NCBI GenBank assembly: GCA_036554605.1
Contig: DATBMY010000123.1
Location: 1-17,081 of the forward strand
DNA length: 17,081 bases
Direction of reading: 5' to 3'
Origin: DATBMY01 sp036554605
GTDB lineage: Bacteria > Acidobacteriota > Blastocatellia > UBA7656
Shown here in pieces: positions 6,091 to 14,101 of this stretch; within the stretch, counting starts at the first letter, position 1; the number at the start of each line of letters is the position of its first letter. The notes beneath the pieces are model-generated. The model was given only the letters and a program-made list of their open reading frames with translations. It was not told the DNA's origin and did not search any database. The translations under genes were made by a program, and so were the position numbers.

Positions 6091-8699
6091 TCCGCCCTCG
6101 CAAAGCTTATCGATTCGACGCCGGCCGCGCGCGACGCCGGGTAGAGTCCGGCCACGGCCGCCGCCGCGATTATCAACAGCGTTGATTGAATGATGAATCC
6201 GGCGGGAAAAAAGAATTGTATTGTCCAGCCGAACGACTGCACGTTGATGACGTAAATCAAAATCAGCGAGAGCATCACGCCCGTGAAGATGCCTATGATC
6301 TGGCTCACTCCTCCTATGAGCAGCGCCTCTATGACCACCATGCGGCGTACCTGCGCGCGCGTCGCGCCAAGAAATCCCAGCACCGCTATCTCCGCGCGCC
6401 GTTCCAGTATCAGAGTAATCAGAGTCGAGATCACGCCGAGTCCCGCCACCAGTATCGCGATGGCTTCAAGCGCATAGGTGATGGCAAATGTGCTGTCGAA
6501 TATCCTCATTACTTCTTCGCGCAGCCTGCCGTTGGTCGCAAAGAAGACTTCGTAGCGATTGCCCGCCGATTGCATCAATCTATAATTGACCGCCTCGGCG
6601 TCCGCTCCGGGCTTGAGGTATATCGAAAGGCTGCTCGGCCGCGCGTAAGGAAAGTGCCGCTCGTAAGCGCGCTGATCCATGACGGCCCAGCCGCGATTGC
6701 TCGAATAATCATAATAGACTGCTATGACCTTGAAGCTGCGCGGGCCTTCGACCGTGGGCAATTCGATTATGTCGCCCGCGTCTTTCTTAAACCTGAGCGA
6801 AAATGTCTCGTTGATAGCTACCTCGTCGCGGTCGACCGCATTGGCAATTTGTTGACGGGCGCCGGGAGGAGACTTGAAGAGTAATTGTCCGTATTCCAGA
6901 AATGTTTTGAAATCGCCCCCGGCGACAATCGCAGGCTCGCCTTGATAATTGACCTGCTGGGTCGAGAAGGGATAGACGGCCGCGACATCAGTATCGGCCG
7001 CCGATAGCTCTATCGCCTCGGCGGCTATCTGGCCTTCGTCGGTCGTCGAGTTCCTGATCACCGGCCTCGCGTATATGTCGGCGACCATAGTCTGGCCGAC
7101 CCAGTATTCTACCGTCTCGCGAAAGCTGCCGATCATCACCGATATGGCGACCATCATGGCGAGCGCGACTCCGAGCGCCGCCACCGATATCGATACGCGC
7201 GCAATAGCGCCGCGCAGGTTCGCGCTTGCGAGCATCGCCTCGGTTTTGAGCGGGCCTATCAACTTTCCGATGAGCCGCCCGCCCGCCACGCAAGCAAGCC
7301 ACAGCGCATTCGGAGCCAGAAACGCGCCGCCGAACATCAGCGTGAGCGCGGCTAAGAATCCGAAGACCGGCAGGCCGTCTATAGCGTCGAGCCGCGTCAT
7401 GGTGTAACCGGCGGCGAGCAGCGCGGCCGATATGATCGAATACTTCAGCGACGGCCTGTATGCTCTGGCAAGTCGCTCAGCCCCGCGCATCGCTTCGATG
7501 GGGCGGACGCGAGCGGCTTCCAGAGCCGGTATGGCGGCGGCAACCAGCGCGAGCGAGAGCGCGATGGCGAATGCAAGAACAACTTCCGTCCCGCCGAGCC
7601 TGTAAGAAGCCGCCGCTTCGGTTGCGGCCGACGCGATGTAAAAAGTCTCGACCGTTGTCGCCGTCGCCCGAACCGCCAGTTCGGCCATCAATCGCCCGAG
7701 CCCAAGCCCCACTATGGTCCCGGCGGTCGCCAGAAGCAGCGCCTCGCCCAAAAACAGGGCGAGTACCACGCGGCGCCCGACGCCGATTGCGCGAAGAGTG
7801 CCGACCTCTTCGCGCCGGGTGATCACCGATATGGAGACGGTGTTGTAGATGAGAAAGAGCCCTACCAGCAGCGCAATCGAGCCGAGCGCGGTCAGGTTGA
7901 AATGAAACGCCGCGATCATCTTTTCAACCTGGCTGTAGCCCGCTTGCGGCCGCGCGACCTCAAGGCCCGCCGGCAGGCGCGCGGCAATCTCGCGCTCGGC
8001 CGCTTCAAGGTTGACCCCGCTATTGAGTCTTATATCTAACCGGTCGAGCAGGCCGAGGCGATTGAACGCGAGTTGCGCGGCGGAGATATCCATAAGCGCG
8101 AAATTACCTTTGAGCGCCCGCGCCGGTCCTTCGTTTAAGAGCAACCCGCGGATGACAAACTCGCGCCGCCCCTCGCCGATGAGCAGAAAGAGGCGGTCGC
8201 CGATTGAAAGATCATGCCGCCGGGCAAATTCGCTCGTGAGTACTATCGACGACGGGTCTGCGAGCAGCATAAGGAATTCGCGGGCCGTGGGCTCGCGATC
8301 ATCCTCGCTCAGCTTGAGCAGGCGGTATCGGCGCAGCTCGCGGTCGCGCAAGATGTCGACGGCAAGCACCTGCAGGTACTCGCTACCCGGCGGGAAGTCG
8401 GCCATGGCGTAGCCGGTGATGACCGGACTCACCTGGCCGAAGTCGCGAAGCCACCCCAGGTCGCGAAGCATCAATTCATCGAAGCGGCCGGCCGACCCGG
8501 CTATCTGAATCGATGTCTCGCCCGCGACCGATTCGGTTGCGGCGCGAAAGCTTTCGAGCGAGCTTGCGTTGGCAAGCCTTATGGCTATAACGACGCCGAC
8601 GCCAAGCGCTATGCCGAGCGCCGTAATGATTGACCGCGCCCGGTCGCGAACAAGCGCGCGAAGTATAAATTGATTAAAGAGCTTGAAATACGCCTTCAT
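6087..8699 (-). CDS. FtsX-like ABC transporter permease (10 helices)
   Basis: Inner-membrane component of a MacB/LolCE-superfamily ABC transporter, 870 residues from the ATG at 8699. About ten hydrophobic helices are visible (numbered from that ATG): 23-42, 268-292, 311-337, 372-393, 420-433, 447-470, 499-524, 737-765, 787-818 and 826-854. Two large periplasmic domains lie between helices 1 and 2 and between helices 7 and 8. Each FtsX half shows the cytoplasmic coupling segment: EEVGTLRAIG after helix 2 and AEIAVLGFLGATRAQV after helix 8. A GTG at 8711 is an alternative start four codons earlier. I prefer ATG because it gives a typical N-terminus (MKAYFKLFNQFILRAL) and a GAAAGG lies 11 bases upstream. 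The gene overlaps the ATPase gene by 26 bases and the lipocalin-like gene by 4. Both halves in one chain means it may act as a single-chain or homodimeric permease. Confidence 0.9.
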   Translation of the reverse strand: MKAYFKLFNQFILRALVRDRARSIITALGIALGVGVVIAIRLANASSLESFRAATESVAGETSIQIAGSAGRFDELMLRDLGWLRDFGQVSPVITGYAMADFPPGSEYLQVLAVDILRDRELRRYRLLKLSEDDREPTAREFLMLLADPSSIVLTSEFARRHDLSIGDRLFLLIGEGRREFVIRGLLLNEGPARALKGNFALMDISAAQLAFNRLGLLDRLDIRLNSGVNLEAAEREIAARLPAGLEVARPQAGYSQVEKMIAAFHFNLTALGSIALLVGLFLIYNTVSISVITRREEVGTLRAIGVGRRVVLALFLGEALLLATAGTIVGLGLGRLMAELAVRATATTVETFYIASAATEAAASYRLGGTEVVLAFAIALSLALVAAAIPALEAARVRPIEAMRGAERLARAYRPSLKYSIISAALLAAGYTMTRLDAIDGLPVFGFLAALTLMFGGAFLAPNALWLACVAGGRLIGKLIGPLKTEAMLASANLRGAIARVSISVAALGVALAMMVAISVMIGSFRETVEYWVGQTMVADIYARPVIRNSTTDEGQIAAEAIELSAADTDVAAVYPFSTQQVNYQGEPAIVAGGDFKTFLEYGQLLFKSPPGARQQIANAVDRDEVAINETFSLRFKKDAGDIIELPTVEGPRSFKVIAVYYDYSSNRGWAVMDQRAYERHFPYARPSSLSIYLKPGADAEAVNYRLMQSAGNRYEVFFATNGRLREEVMRIFDSTFAITYALEAIAILVAGLGVISTLITLILERRAEIAVLGFLGATRAQVRRMVVIEALLIGGVSQIIGIFTGVMLSLILIYVINVQSFGWTIQFFFPAGFIIQSTLLIIAAAAVAGLYPASRAAGVESISFARAE

Positions 8700-9390
8700 A
8701 GGGAGGGGCACCTTTCGGGTCGCTTTCGATCAGACCGTCGCGCAGGCGTATGGTGCGCGAGCCGTAGCTTGCGGCCTCGTCCGAGTGAGTCGCGAGTATT
8801 ATCGTCAATCCAAGCTCGCGGTTAAGCTCGGAAAGCAGCTTCATTATCTCCCGGCCGTTTTCGCTATCGAGATTGCCCGTGGGCTCGTCGGCCAGCAGCA
8901 ATTCGGGCTGGGCGATGATGGCGCGGGCTATTGCGGTGCGCTGCATCTCTCCGCCCGACAGCTCCGCGGGGAAATGTTTTTTTCTATCGCCGAGGCCGAC
9001 GCGAGAGAGCAGCTTCGAAGCGCGCTCTCGCGCTGCGCGGTCGGCCGCGCCATCGAGCAGGAGCGGAAGCGCGACGTTTTCAGCGACCGTAAGCGTCGGC
9101 AGCAGGTTGAAGAATTGAAATACGAACCCGATGCGCTTGCGACGCAGGCGGGCGAGCGCTTCTTCGTCGAACGATGCGAGGTCGTGGCCGTCGAGAAGGA
9201 CGCGCCCGCTCGTAGGGCGATCCATCCCGCCTACCAGATGTAGCAGGGTTGATTTACCGCATCCCGATGGGCCCCGGAGCGCCACGAACTCTCCGGCTTC
9301 GACAACGAATGAGACTCCGCGCAGCGCCGCAACGCCGCGCTCGCCGCCTTCGTAAACCCGTTCAACGTCCTGGACCGATAGTATTGGCAA
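8674..9390 (-). CDS. ABC transporter ATP-binding protein, LolD/MacB type
   Basis: ATPase that powers the FtsX-type permease encoded next, 238 residues from the chosen start. Walker A is GPSGCGKST (40-48), the Q-loop Gln is about 92, the signature is LSGGE (144-148), Walker B is LLLADEPTGNLD (164-175) and the switch His is about 202. EPTGNLDS and the overall length match the LolD family. The frame stays open upstream to 9525, but that extension encodes low-complexity sequence from the tandem octamers and is unlike the family. TTG at 9390 (MPILSVQDVERVY) has GGAG eight bases upstream and gives the usual length. GTG 9405 is a second possibility. First gene of a three-gene overlapping set. No periplasmic adaptor (MacA-like) gene is present, which favours a LolCDE-like or Att-like mode over tripartite efflux. 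Confidence 0.9.
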   Translation of the reverse strand: MPILSVQDVERVYEGGERGVAALRGVSFVVEAGEFVALRGPSGCGKSTLLHLVGGMDRPTSGRVLLDGHDLASFDEEALARLRRKRIGFVFQFFNLLPTLTVAENVALPLLLDGAADRAARERASKLLSRVGLGDRKKHFPAELSGGEMQRTAIARAIIAQPELLLADEPTGNLDSENGREIMKLLSELNRELGLTIILATHSDEAASYGSRTIRLRDGLIESDPKGAPPYEGVFQAL

Positions 9391-9458
9391 ACGTCTTTTC
9401 TCCACTTCAAAAGTATTGCGCCGGGAGTTGGGCGAAGCAAGTAAAGCCCGAAGAAGAG

Positions 9459-9490
9459 AAGGGGTGAAAGGGTGAAGGGGTGAAGGGGTG
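9459..9490. repeat. Tandem octamer repeat, four copies of AAGGGGTG
   Basis: Four adjacent 8-bp units are read directly: AAGGGGTG, AAAGGGTG, AAGGGGTG, AAGGGGTG, with one base differing in the second. A degenerate remnant (ATGAGGTA) follows. The array lies 68 bases upstream of the ABC ATPase start, in the region that must hold that operon's promoter or leader. Unit length is not a multiple of three, so copy changes would shift any frame read through it. Confidence 0.85.
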
Positions 9491-9513
9491 ATGAGGTATA
9501 CCAAGATCGTTGA

Positions 9514-9538
9514 ATAGAAGAACAAGGCCCGAAGGGCC
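9514..9538 (-). terminator. Probable terminator of the kinase transcript
   Basis: On the minus strand GGCCC-TTC-GGGCC (9538-9526) is followed by TTGTTCTTCT, a hairpin with a moderately T-rich tail, 40 bases after the kinase stop codon. The tail is interrupted by C and G, so efficiency is uncertain. The same hairpin is part of a row of three (see the adjoining repeat entry). Confidence 0.45.
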
Positions 9539-9567
9539 GCGAGCTAATAGCCGCGACCAGAAGGTCG
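9526..9567. repeat. Row of small hairpins, possible dispersed REP-like element
   Basis: Three inverted repeats follow one another: GGCCC-GAA-GGGCC (9526-9538), a short GCTA-A-TAGC arm pair (9543-9551), and CGACC-AGAA-GGTCG (9554-9567). The compact, GC-rich arrangement in an intergenic gap resembles REP/BIME-type elements dispersed in bacterial genomes. Only one copy is in the window, so dispersal is inferred. The rest of the 9391-9577 gap holds the octamers; I see no convincing promoter, only weak candidates (TATACC at 9502-9497, AATACT at 9417-9412). Confidence 0.45.
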
Positions 9568-9577
9568 TGGTCGTATT

Positions 9578-12500
9578 TTAAGAGAGCACTTCGCTCAGCG
9601 TGGCGCTGATGTCGTCGAAGCGTATGGGTTTGAATATGACGTCGTTGACAAGCTCGCGGTTGTTGGTGACGGTTTCGGGCGGCACGGCGTAGCCGGTTAT
9701 CAGGACTATTTTCACTCCGGGCCAGCGCCGCCTGATCTCGCCCGCGACGGCCCACCCGTCCATCCCCGGCATGGATAGGTCGGTAAAGACCAGCTCGAAC
9801 CGGTCGCGCTCCATCTTCGCAAGCGCCTCGCGGCCGTTGGCGGCATAGTCGGTCCTATGGCCGGCAGAGCTTAACATTCCCACCAGCGCTTCTCTCACGC
9901 GCTCGTCGTCGTCAACGACGAGCACTTTTGCGGCCTTCGCGCGTAGATAGTCTCCGTTGCGATCCTCTACGCGTACGACCTCGCCCGCGGGCAGCGTGAT
10001 AATGAAAGAGGTCCCGCGTCCCGGCGCGCTCTGCGCCTCAATGCGCCCGCCGTGCCGCTCGACTATGCTGTAGCTCACCGCGAGCCCCAGCCCCATCCCC
10101 GTCACCCCCTTGGTTGTGAAGAACGGCTCGAATATACGCTCGCTAACCTCGCGGGCCATGCCTATGCCCGTATCGGCGAACGTGAGATTGACAAACGAGC
10201 CGCGCGCCTCACTTCTTATACGGAGCCTGCCTCCCTGCGGCATTGCGTCGAGCGCGTTGAGTATTATGTTGACGAAGACCTCGCGCAGCTCCGAGGCCGA
10301 GCCCTGCACGACGGGGACCTGGTTTAGCTCAAGGCGCACGTCATATTGAAGGCCCCGCGCCTGCGCTTCGTCGCACCATCGCGCCCTCGTCAGGTTAGCC
10401 GAATCCTGAAGGATCTGATTTATATCTATCGGCTCGCTTGCCGATTCGTTCTGTTGAAGCGCGAAACCCTGTATGCGCTTGACCGTCTGCGCGCCGTCGA
10501 GCGCGGCCCGCTCGATTATATCCATGCGATCGCGCGTGCGGTCGTCCATCGAGTCGCGCCTTATGAGCTGCGCGTGACCGAGTATCGCCGCGAGGATGTT
10601 GTTGAAATTGTGCGCCACGCCCGACGCGAGCTGGCCTAGCGCGCGCAATTTGTCGGCCTGGGCCGCCCGCTCGCTTGCAAGACGCTCCTCGGTTATGTCG
10701 CGCGCTATCGCAAGCACGCTCGCAATTCTCCCCTCGTCATAAATAGGCGTATAGGTCATCAGCAGCAGCCGCGCCTCGCCGTCCTTCCTCAGCCCGTGCA
10801 GCTCAAACGTCTGAGCCTCGCCCCCCAAAGAGCGAGTGAAGCGGTCGACGGCGATCTTCTTCTCGTTGCCTAGCAGGAACTGCCTATAATCCGCGGCGCT
10901 CAACTCTTCGCGAGTGTAACCGGAAAGTTTTGCGAGCTGCTCGTTGAACCATATCAGGCGCCCCTCGGGAGAGAAGGCAAATATCGCGTCGTTGGCGTGC
11001 TCGATCAGCTTTACCAGGAAGCTTCGCTGCTCGCGCGCGACTGCTTCGGCCGCTCGAAGCTCGGATAAATCTCTCACGATGCAGACTGCCCCGCGCGGTT
11101 TTGATCCGCCTTCGCTCCCGTTCTGCTCTTCTATCATAGGCTCGCTCGATGCCCGGGCGAGCGGGGCCATGGTCACAAGTACCGGGCGCGAGAGTTTTTC
11201 GGGAACAAGCTCGAACGTTACGGGCCGTCCGGTCTTCATCACTTCCGCGACGCGACAGTTTTCGCTCTCTATCCCTTGCAGCAGGCTGCAGCAGCGACGC
11301 CCGATCATCTGACGCACGCTCGCGCCTTCGAACGCGGCGCCCGCTTCGTTGACCCGAGTGAGCACGCCGTCGCTGTCGAAAATGAATATGCCGTCGGTCA
11401 GCGCGTCGAATGTCGCTTCCCACTGGTACTTGCCCTGCGATATCTGCTCGAACAGCTCGGCGCGCTGGAGCGCGGTGAATACCTGATTGGCGGCCGCTCG
11501 TATGACCTCTGCCTCTTCCGACGTCCAGTGTCGCGGCCCGGCCTTCATCGTCGCCCCGATCGCAAGCCGCGGTTTGCCGGCATGCTTTAACCGCACGGCC
11601 ATGAAGGCTCGCGTTCCGGCCGGCCGGAATACCTGCTCTATGTAGCCCGCAAATCGCGGGTCGTTCTCGACGTCATCGCAAAGCAGCACGTCTTCCTGGT
11701 TCTCGGGAGCAAAGGAGAAGAAATCGTCGGCGTCGTGAACGCGCCGGGGTCTCGATACAACGCCGTTGCGATAGGCGTAGTCGATGACCCAGCGGCTCGC
11801 GGCCTCGTCGTAGCGGGCGATCAGAAGCGAGTCGGCCGATAGATGCTCGCCCAGCTCGCGCGCCACTATGTCGAATATCTCGTCGAGCTGATTCGATTGG
11901 TTTATGCCATGAATAATGTGGCTGATGAGCGCCTCGCGCTCGGCCGCCTGGCGCGCTTCCTGAAACAGGTGGCTGTGGCTCACGGCCACCTCGATCTGCG
12001 CCGTGACCATCTCTATCAGCGCGATCTCGCTCGCGCTCCACTTGCGGGCGCAGCTAGTCTGCGCGATCGCCAGCGCGCCCCAATACTCGCCGTTGAGCAG
12101 TATCGGGCAGACGATCTGCGAAAGATTAGATGGCTCATGCCTCCATTGATGGACCGTCGCGGCCAGGTCGGGATAAGCGGCCGCAAAGGCGCGAACGTCG
12201 TCGATGATCAGCGTCCGCCGCGTCTCCATCAAATATGTTGATATGAAAGAGCCGAGCGGGGCGGGAACCTCTCGTATCGATAGCGCGGGATCGGACAGGT
12301 ACTCGGCGACGATCTCATTTTGCTGGCCGACCAGCTTGCGAAAGTAGGCGCGGTCGGCCCCGAGCGCCCGACCCAGCTCTTCGGCGGCCACCTGTAGAGC
12401 TTCTTTCAAGTCGAGCGAGCGCCGTATGCTTGCGACTATCTGATTTACAAGCGACGCGCGCATGGCCGATTCGCGCACCTCGCGGTAGAGCTCGGCCTGG

Positions 12501-14086
12501 CGTATCGCGACAGCCGCCTGCTCCGCTACCGAGCGCACGATATCGATCTCCCACTGCGTCCATATGTGGCGCTCTTCGCAGTGGTGCAGGCTTATCAACC
12601 CTATTGGACGCCCATCAAGGCGTATGGCGGCGCTGAGCATCGACTTGACTCCGGCTTTCTCAAAACGGTCGTAGAGAGGCGCTTTCGCAAAGTCCGCAAC
12701 CGGGTCGTTGACTACCAGTGGTCCCGCGGAGCCGAGGACCGACTGTAAAAAGGGATTATCCGGAACCGGAATCTCCTTCATCGCCGCCGGGCGGTTGATG
12801 CAGCATTCGGCGACGTGCTCGTGCGTGATGGGAATGGCTTCGGGCAGCGGGCTCGGCAGCAGCGCCAGCCGGCATCGACAGGCCGAAAGCGCTTCGCCCA
12901 GCTCTCGGACTATGGTCTGGAGAACGGTGTCGGAATCGAGCGACGAGTGTATCGCCGACCCGATCTTGCTTATCAGCGCGTCGCGGCGCGCCGCCTCCCC
13001 CGCCTCGCGATTCAGCTCCTCCTGGTAGAGCGCGACGGCCGTCTGCTCGGCGACAAGCCTGACGAGCTTTATCTCGTCTTCGGTAAACTCGCGCGCCCGG
13101 TCGAACTGTTCGAGCGCCAGTATGGCCGCCATCTGCCCGTTGTAGGTTATCGGCGCGAGCGCCATCGCGCGCACGCCGAGCCTCACGCCGATGGCGCGAA
13201 CGACCGTGTGGCTTTCGCTCGTATCGGGGATGGAGATCGTCTCTCCCTCGATCAATTGCCCGAGCACGGGAGAGCCGGCTATGTCGAGCGCCGAGCCGAG
13301 CAGGGAAGGGACCAGCACGCTCGATTTGAATTCGGCCGCGGCCTTCGGCCCATAACCCGCCCCCGCCACATTGCCCGCCGTGCAGCGGTATATCACCGCG
13401 CGTGTAACGCCGAGCGCTTCGCCGAGGCTTTCGACGGCGACTTTCAAAACGCTCTCTATGCCGACAGCGCTGCGTATGGCCGCAAGCATCCTGTGAGTCA
13501 TGGCCTCGCGCTCGGCAGCCGCTTTCGCGCGCGCTTCCGAGAGCATCTGGCTCGCCGTCAGCCCGAGCCCCGACGCGAGGGCCATGATCAGGTGGCGTTC
13601 GTGATCGAGCCAGCGGCGGCCCCGGCTTCTATAAAGTAACACCGCCCCTATCGCGCGCGACTCCATATAGACCGGCGCCATCAGTATCGTCTTTATGCCG
13701 AGACCGCCGGCCAGGTCGTCCCCGCCCGGGTCGATCAGCGAGTCGAGCTTATCGTCGGAGTGCGGGTCGGCTATCTCTATGAGCGGGTCGCCAGTCTCCG
13801 TCCGGCGCATAAGCTCACGGTCGAGCAGCGCCAGGCGCGCTCGCGCGCCCTCTTCAAGCTCGCCCGCCGAGTAAGCGCCCGCGCCGCTGAAGGGTTCGCA
13901 TTCGAGAATGATGCAAGAGCGCGTGAGGTCAAGCGCGCGGCCAAGCTCGGCGGCCGCGTTGCCAAGTGCCGTCTCCGTATTTGAGGCCTCGCGCACGAGC
14001 GCGCCGATGCGGTCGACAAGCGCCCAGTCTTGCAGACGGCCGCCGCGCCTCGAAAAGAGTTTTTCAGTAAGTGACGTGAGGCTCAT
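9578..14086 (-). CDS. Hybrid sensor histidine kinase: 5 GAF, 2 PAS, HisKA, HATPase, REC
   Basis: A 1502-residue cytosolic sensor kinase with no signal peptide or membrane helix. Five divergent GAF domains are arranged in tandem at roughly 28-180, 205-352, 372-530, 548-702 and 722-874, joined by similar helical linkers (for example AEREAL, ELGEAL). Two PAS domains follow at about 886-1010 and 1022-1135. The first PAS has a Cys-rich loop, GRRCCSLLQ...ENC (929-944). The H-box is LASGVAHNFNN with phospho-acceptor His1159. The ATPase domain has N1273/N1277 and DTGIG (Asp1305). The C-terminal receiver has acidic pair Asp1392/Asp1393, phospho-Asp1436 and Lys1486. All catalytic residues are present, so it should be active and could signal through its own receiver and the HD-GYP regulator encoded 15 bp upstream. 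No ligand-specific residue such as a phytochrome Cys was recognised. Family call firm; signal unknown. Confidence 0.93.
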   Translation of the reverse strand: MSLTSLTEKLFSRRGGRLQDWALVDRIGALVREASNTETALGNAAAELGRALDLTRSCIILECEPFSGAGAYSAGELEEGARARLALLDRELMRRTETGDPLIEIADPHSDDKLDSLIDPGGDDLAGGLGIKTILMAPVYMESRAIGAVLLYRSRGRRWLDHERHLIMALASGLGLTASQMLSEARAKAAAEREAMTHRMLAAIRSAVGIESVLKVAVESLGEALGVTRAVIYRCTAGNVAGAGYGPKAAAEFKSSVLVPSLLGSALDIAGSPVLGQLIEGETISIPDTSESHTVVRAIGVRLGVRAMALAPITYNGQMAAILALEQFDRAREFTEDEIKLVRLVAEQTAVALYQEELNREAGEAARRDALISKIGSAIHSSLDSDTVLQTIVRELGEALSACRCRLALLPSPLPEAIPITHEHVAECCINRPAAMKEIPVPDNPFLQSVLGSAGPLVVNDPVADFAKAPLYDRFEKAGVKSMLSAAIRLDGRPIGLISLHHCEERHIWTQWEIDIVRSVAEQAAVAIRQAELYREVRESAMRASLVNQIVASIRRSLDLKEALQVAAEELGRALGADRAYFRKLVGQQNEIVAEYLSDPALSIREVPAPLGSFISTYLMETRRTLIIDDVRAFAAAYPDLAATVHQWRHEPSNLSQIVCPILLNGEYWGALAIAQTSCARKWSASEIALIEMVTAQIEVAVSHSHLFQEARQAAEREALISHIIHGINQSNQLDEIFDIVARELGEHLSADSLLIARYDEAASRWVIDYAYRNGVVSRPRRVHDADDFFSFAPENQEDVLLCDDVENDPRFAGYIEQVFRPAGTRAFMAVRLKHAGKPRLAIGATMKAGPRHWTSEEAEVIRAAANQVFTALQRAELFEQISQGKYQWEATFDALTDGIFIFDSDGVLTRVNEAGAAFEGASVRQMIGRRCCSLLQGIESENCRVAEVMKTGRPVTFELVPEKLSRPVLVTMAPLARASSEPMIEEQNGSEGGSKPRGAVCIVRDLSELRAAEAVAREQRSFLVKLIEHANDAIFAFSPEGRLIWFNEQLAKLSGYTREELSAADYRQFLLGNEKKIAVDRFTRSLGGEAQTFELHGLRKDGEARLLLMTYTPIYDEGRIASVLAIARDITEERLASERAAQADKLRALGQLASGVAHNFNNILAAILGHAQLIRRDSMDDRTRDRMDIIERAALDGAQTVKRIQGFALQQNESASEPIDINQILQDSANLTRARWCDEAQARGLQYDVRLELNQVPVVQGSASELREVFVNIILNALDAMPQGGRLRIRSEARGSFVNLTFADTGIGMAREVSERIFEPFFTTKGVTGMGLGLAVSYSIVERHGGRIEAQSAPGRGTSFIITLPAGEVVRVEDRNGDYLRAKAAKVLVVDDDERVREALVGMLSSAGHRTDYAANGREALAKMERDRFELVFTDLSMPGMDGWAVAGEIRRRWPGVKIVLITGYAVPPETVTNNRELVNDVIFKPIRFDDISATLSEVLS

Positions 14087-14101
14087 TTATCGGTTTTCGG
14101 A

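Noticed and set aside
6186..6884. 232-codon plus-strand ORF opposite the permease
   Set aside because: Skewed composition without motifs, no ribosome site, and the opposite strand encodes recognisable FtsX helices.
8683..9243. 186-codon plus-strand ORF opposite the ABC ATPase
   Set aside because: Exact shadow of Walker and signature motifs on the minus strand.
9459..9490. CRISPR-like array
   Set aside because: Units are 8 bp with no spacers, and no cas genes are present.
9391..9525. N-terminal extension of the ABC ATPase to an ATG at 9525
   Set aside because: The added 45 residues come from the tandem octamers and hairpin tail, are unlike LolD proteins, and a TTG with a good ribosome site gives the usual length.
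12815..13639. 274-codon plus-strand ORF antisense to the kinase
   Set aside because: Arg/Ala/Gly-rich composition with no domain; long antisense frames are expected opposite GC-rich coding DNA, and the kinase frame has clear GAF domains.
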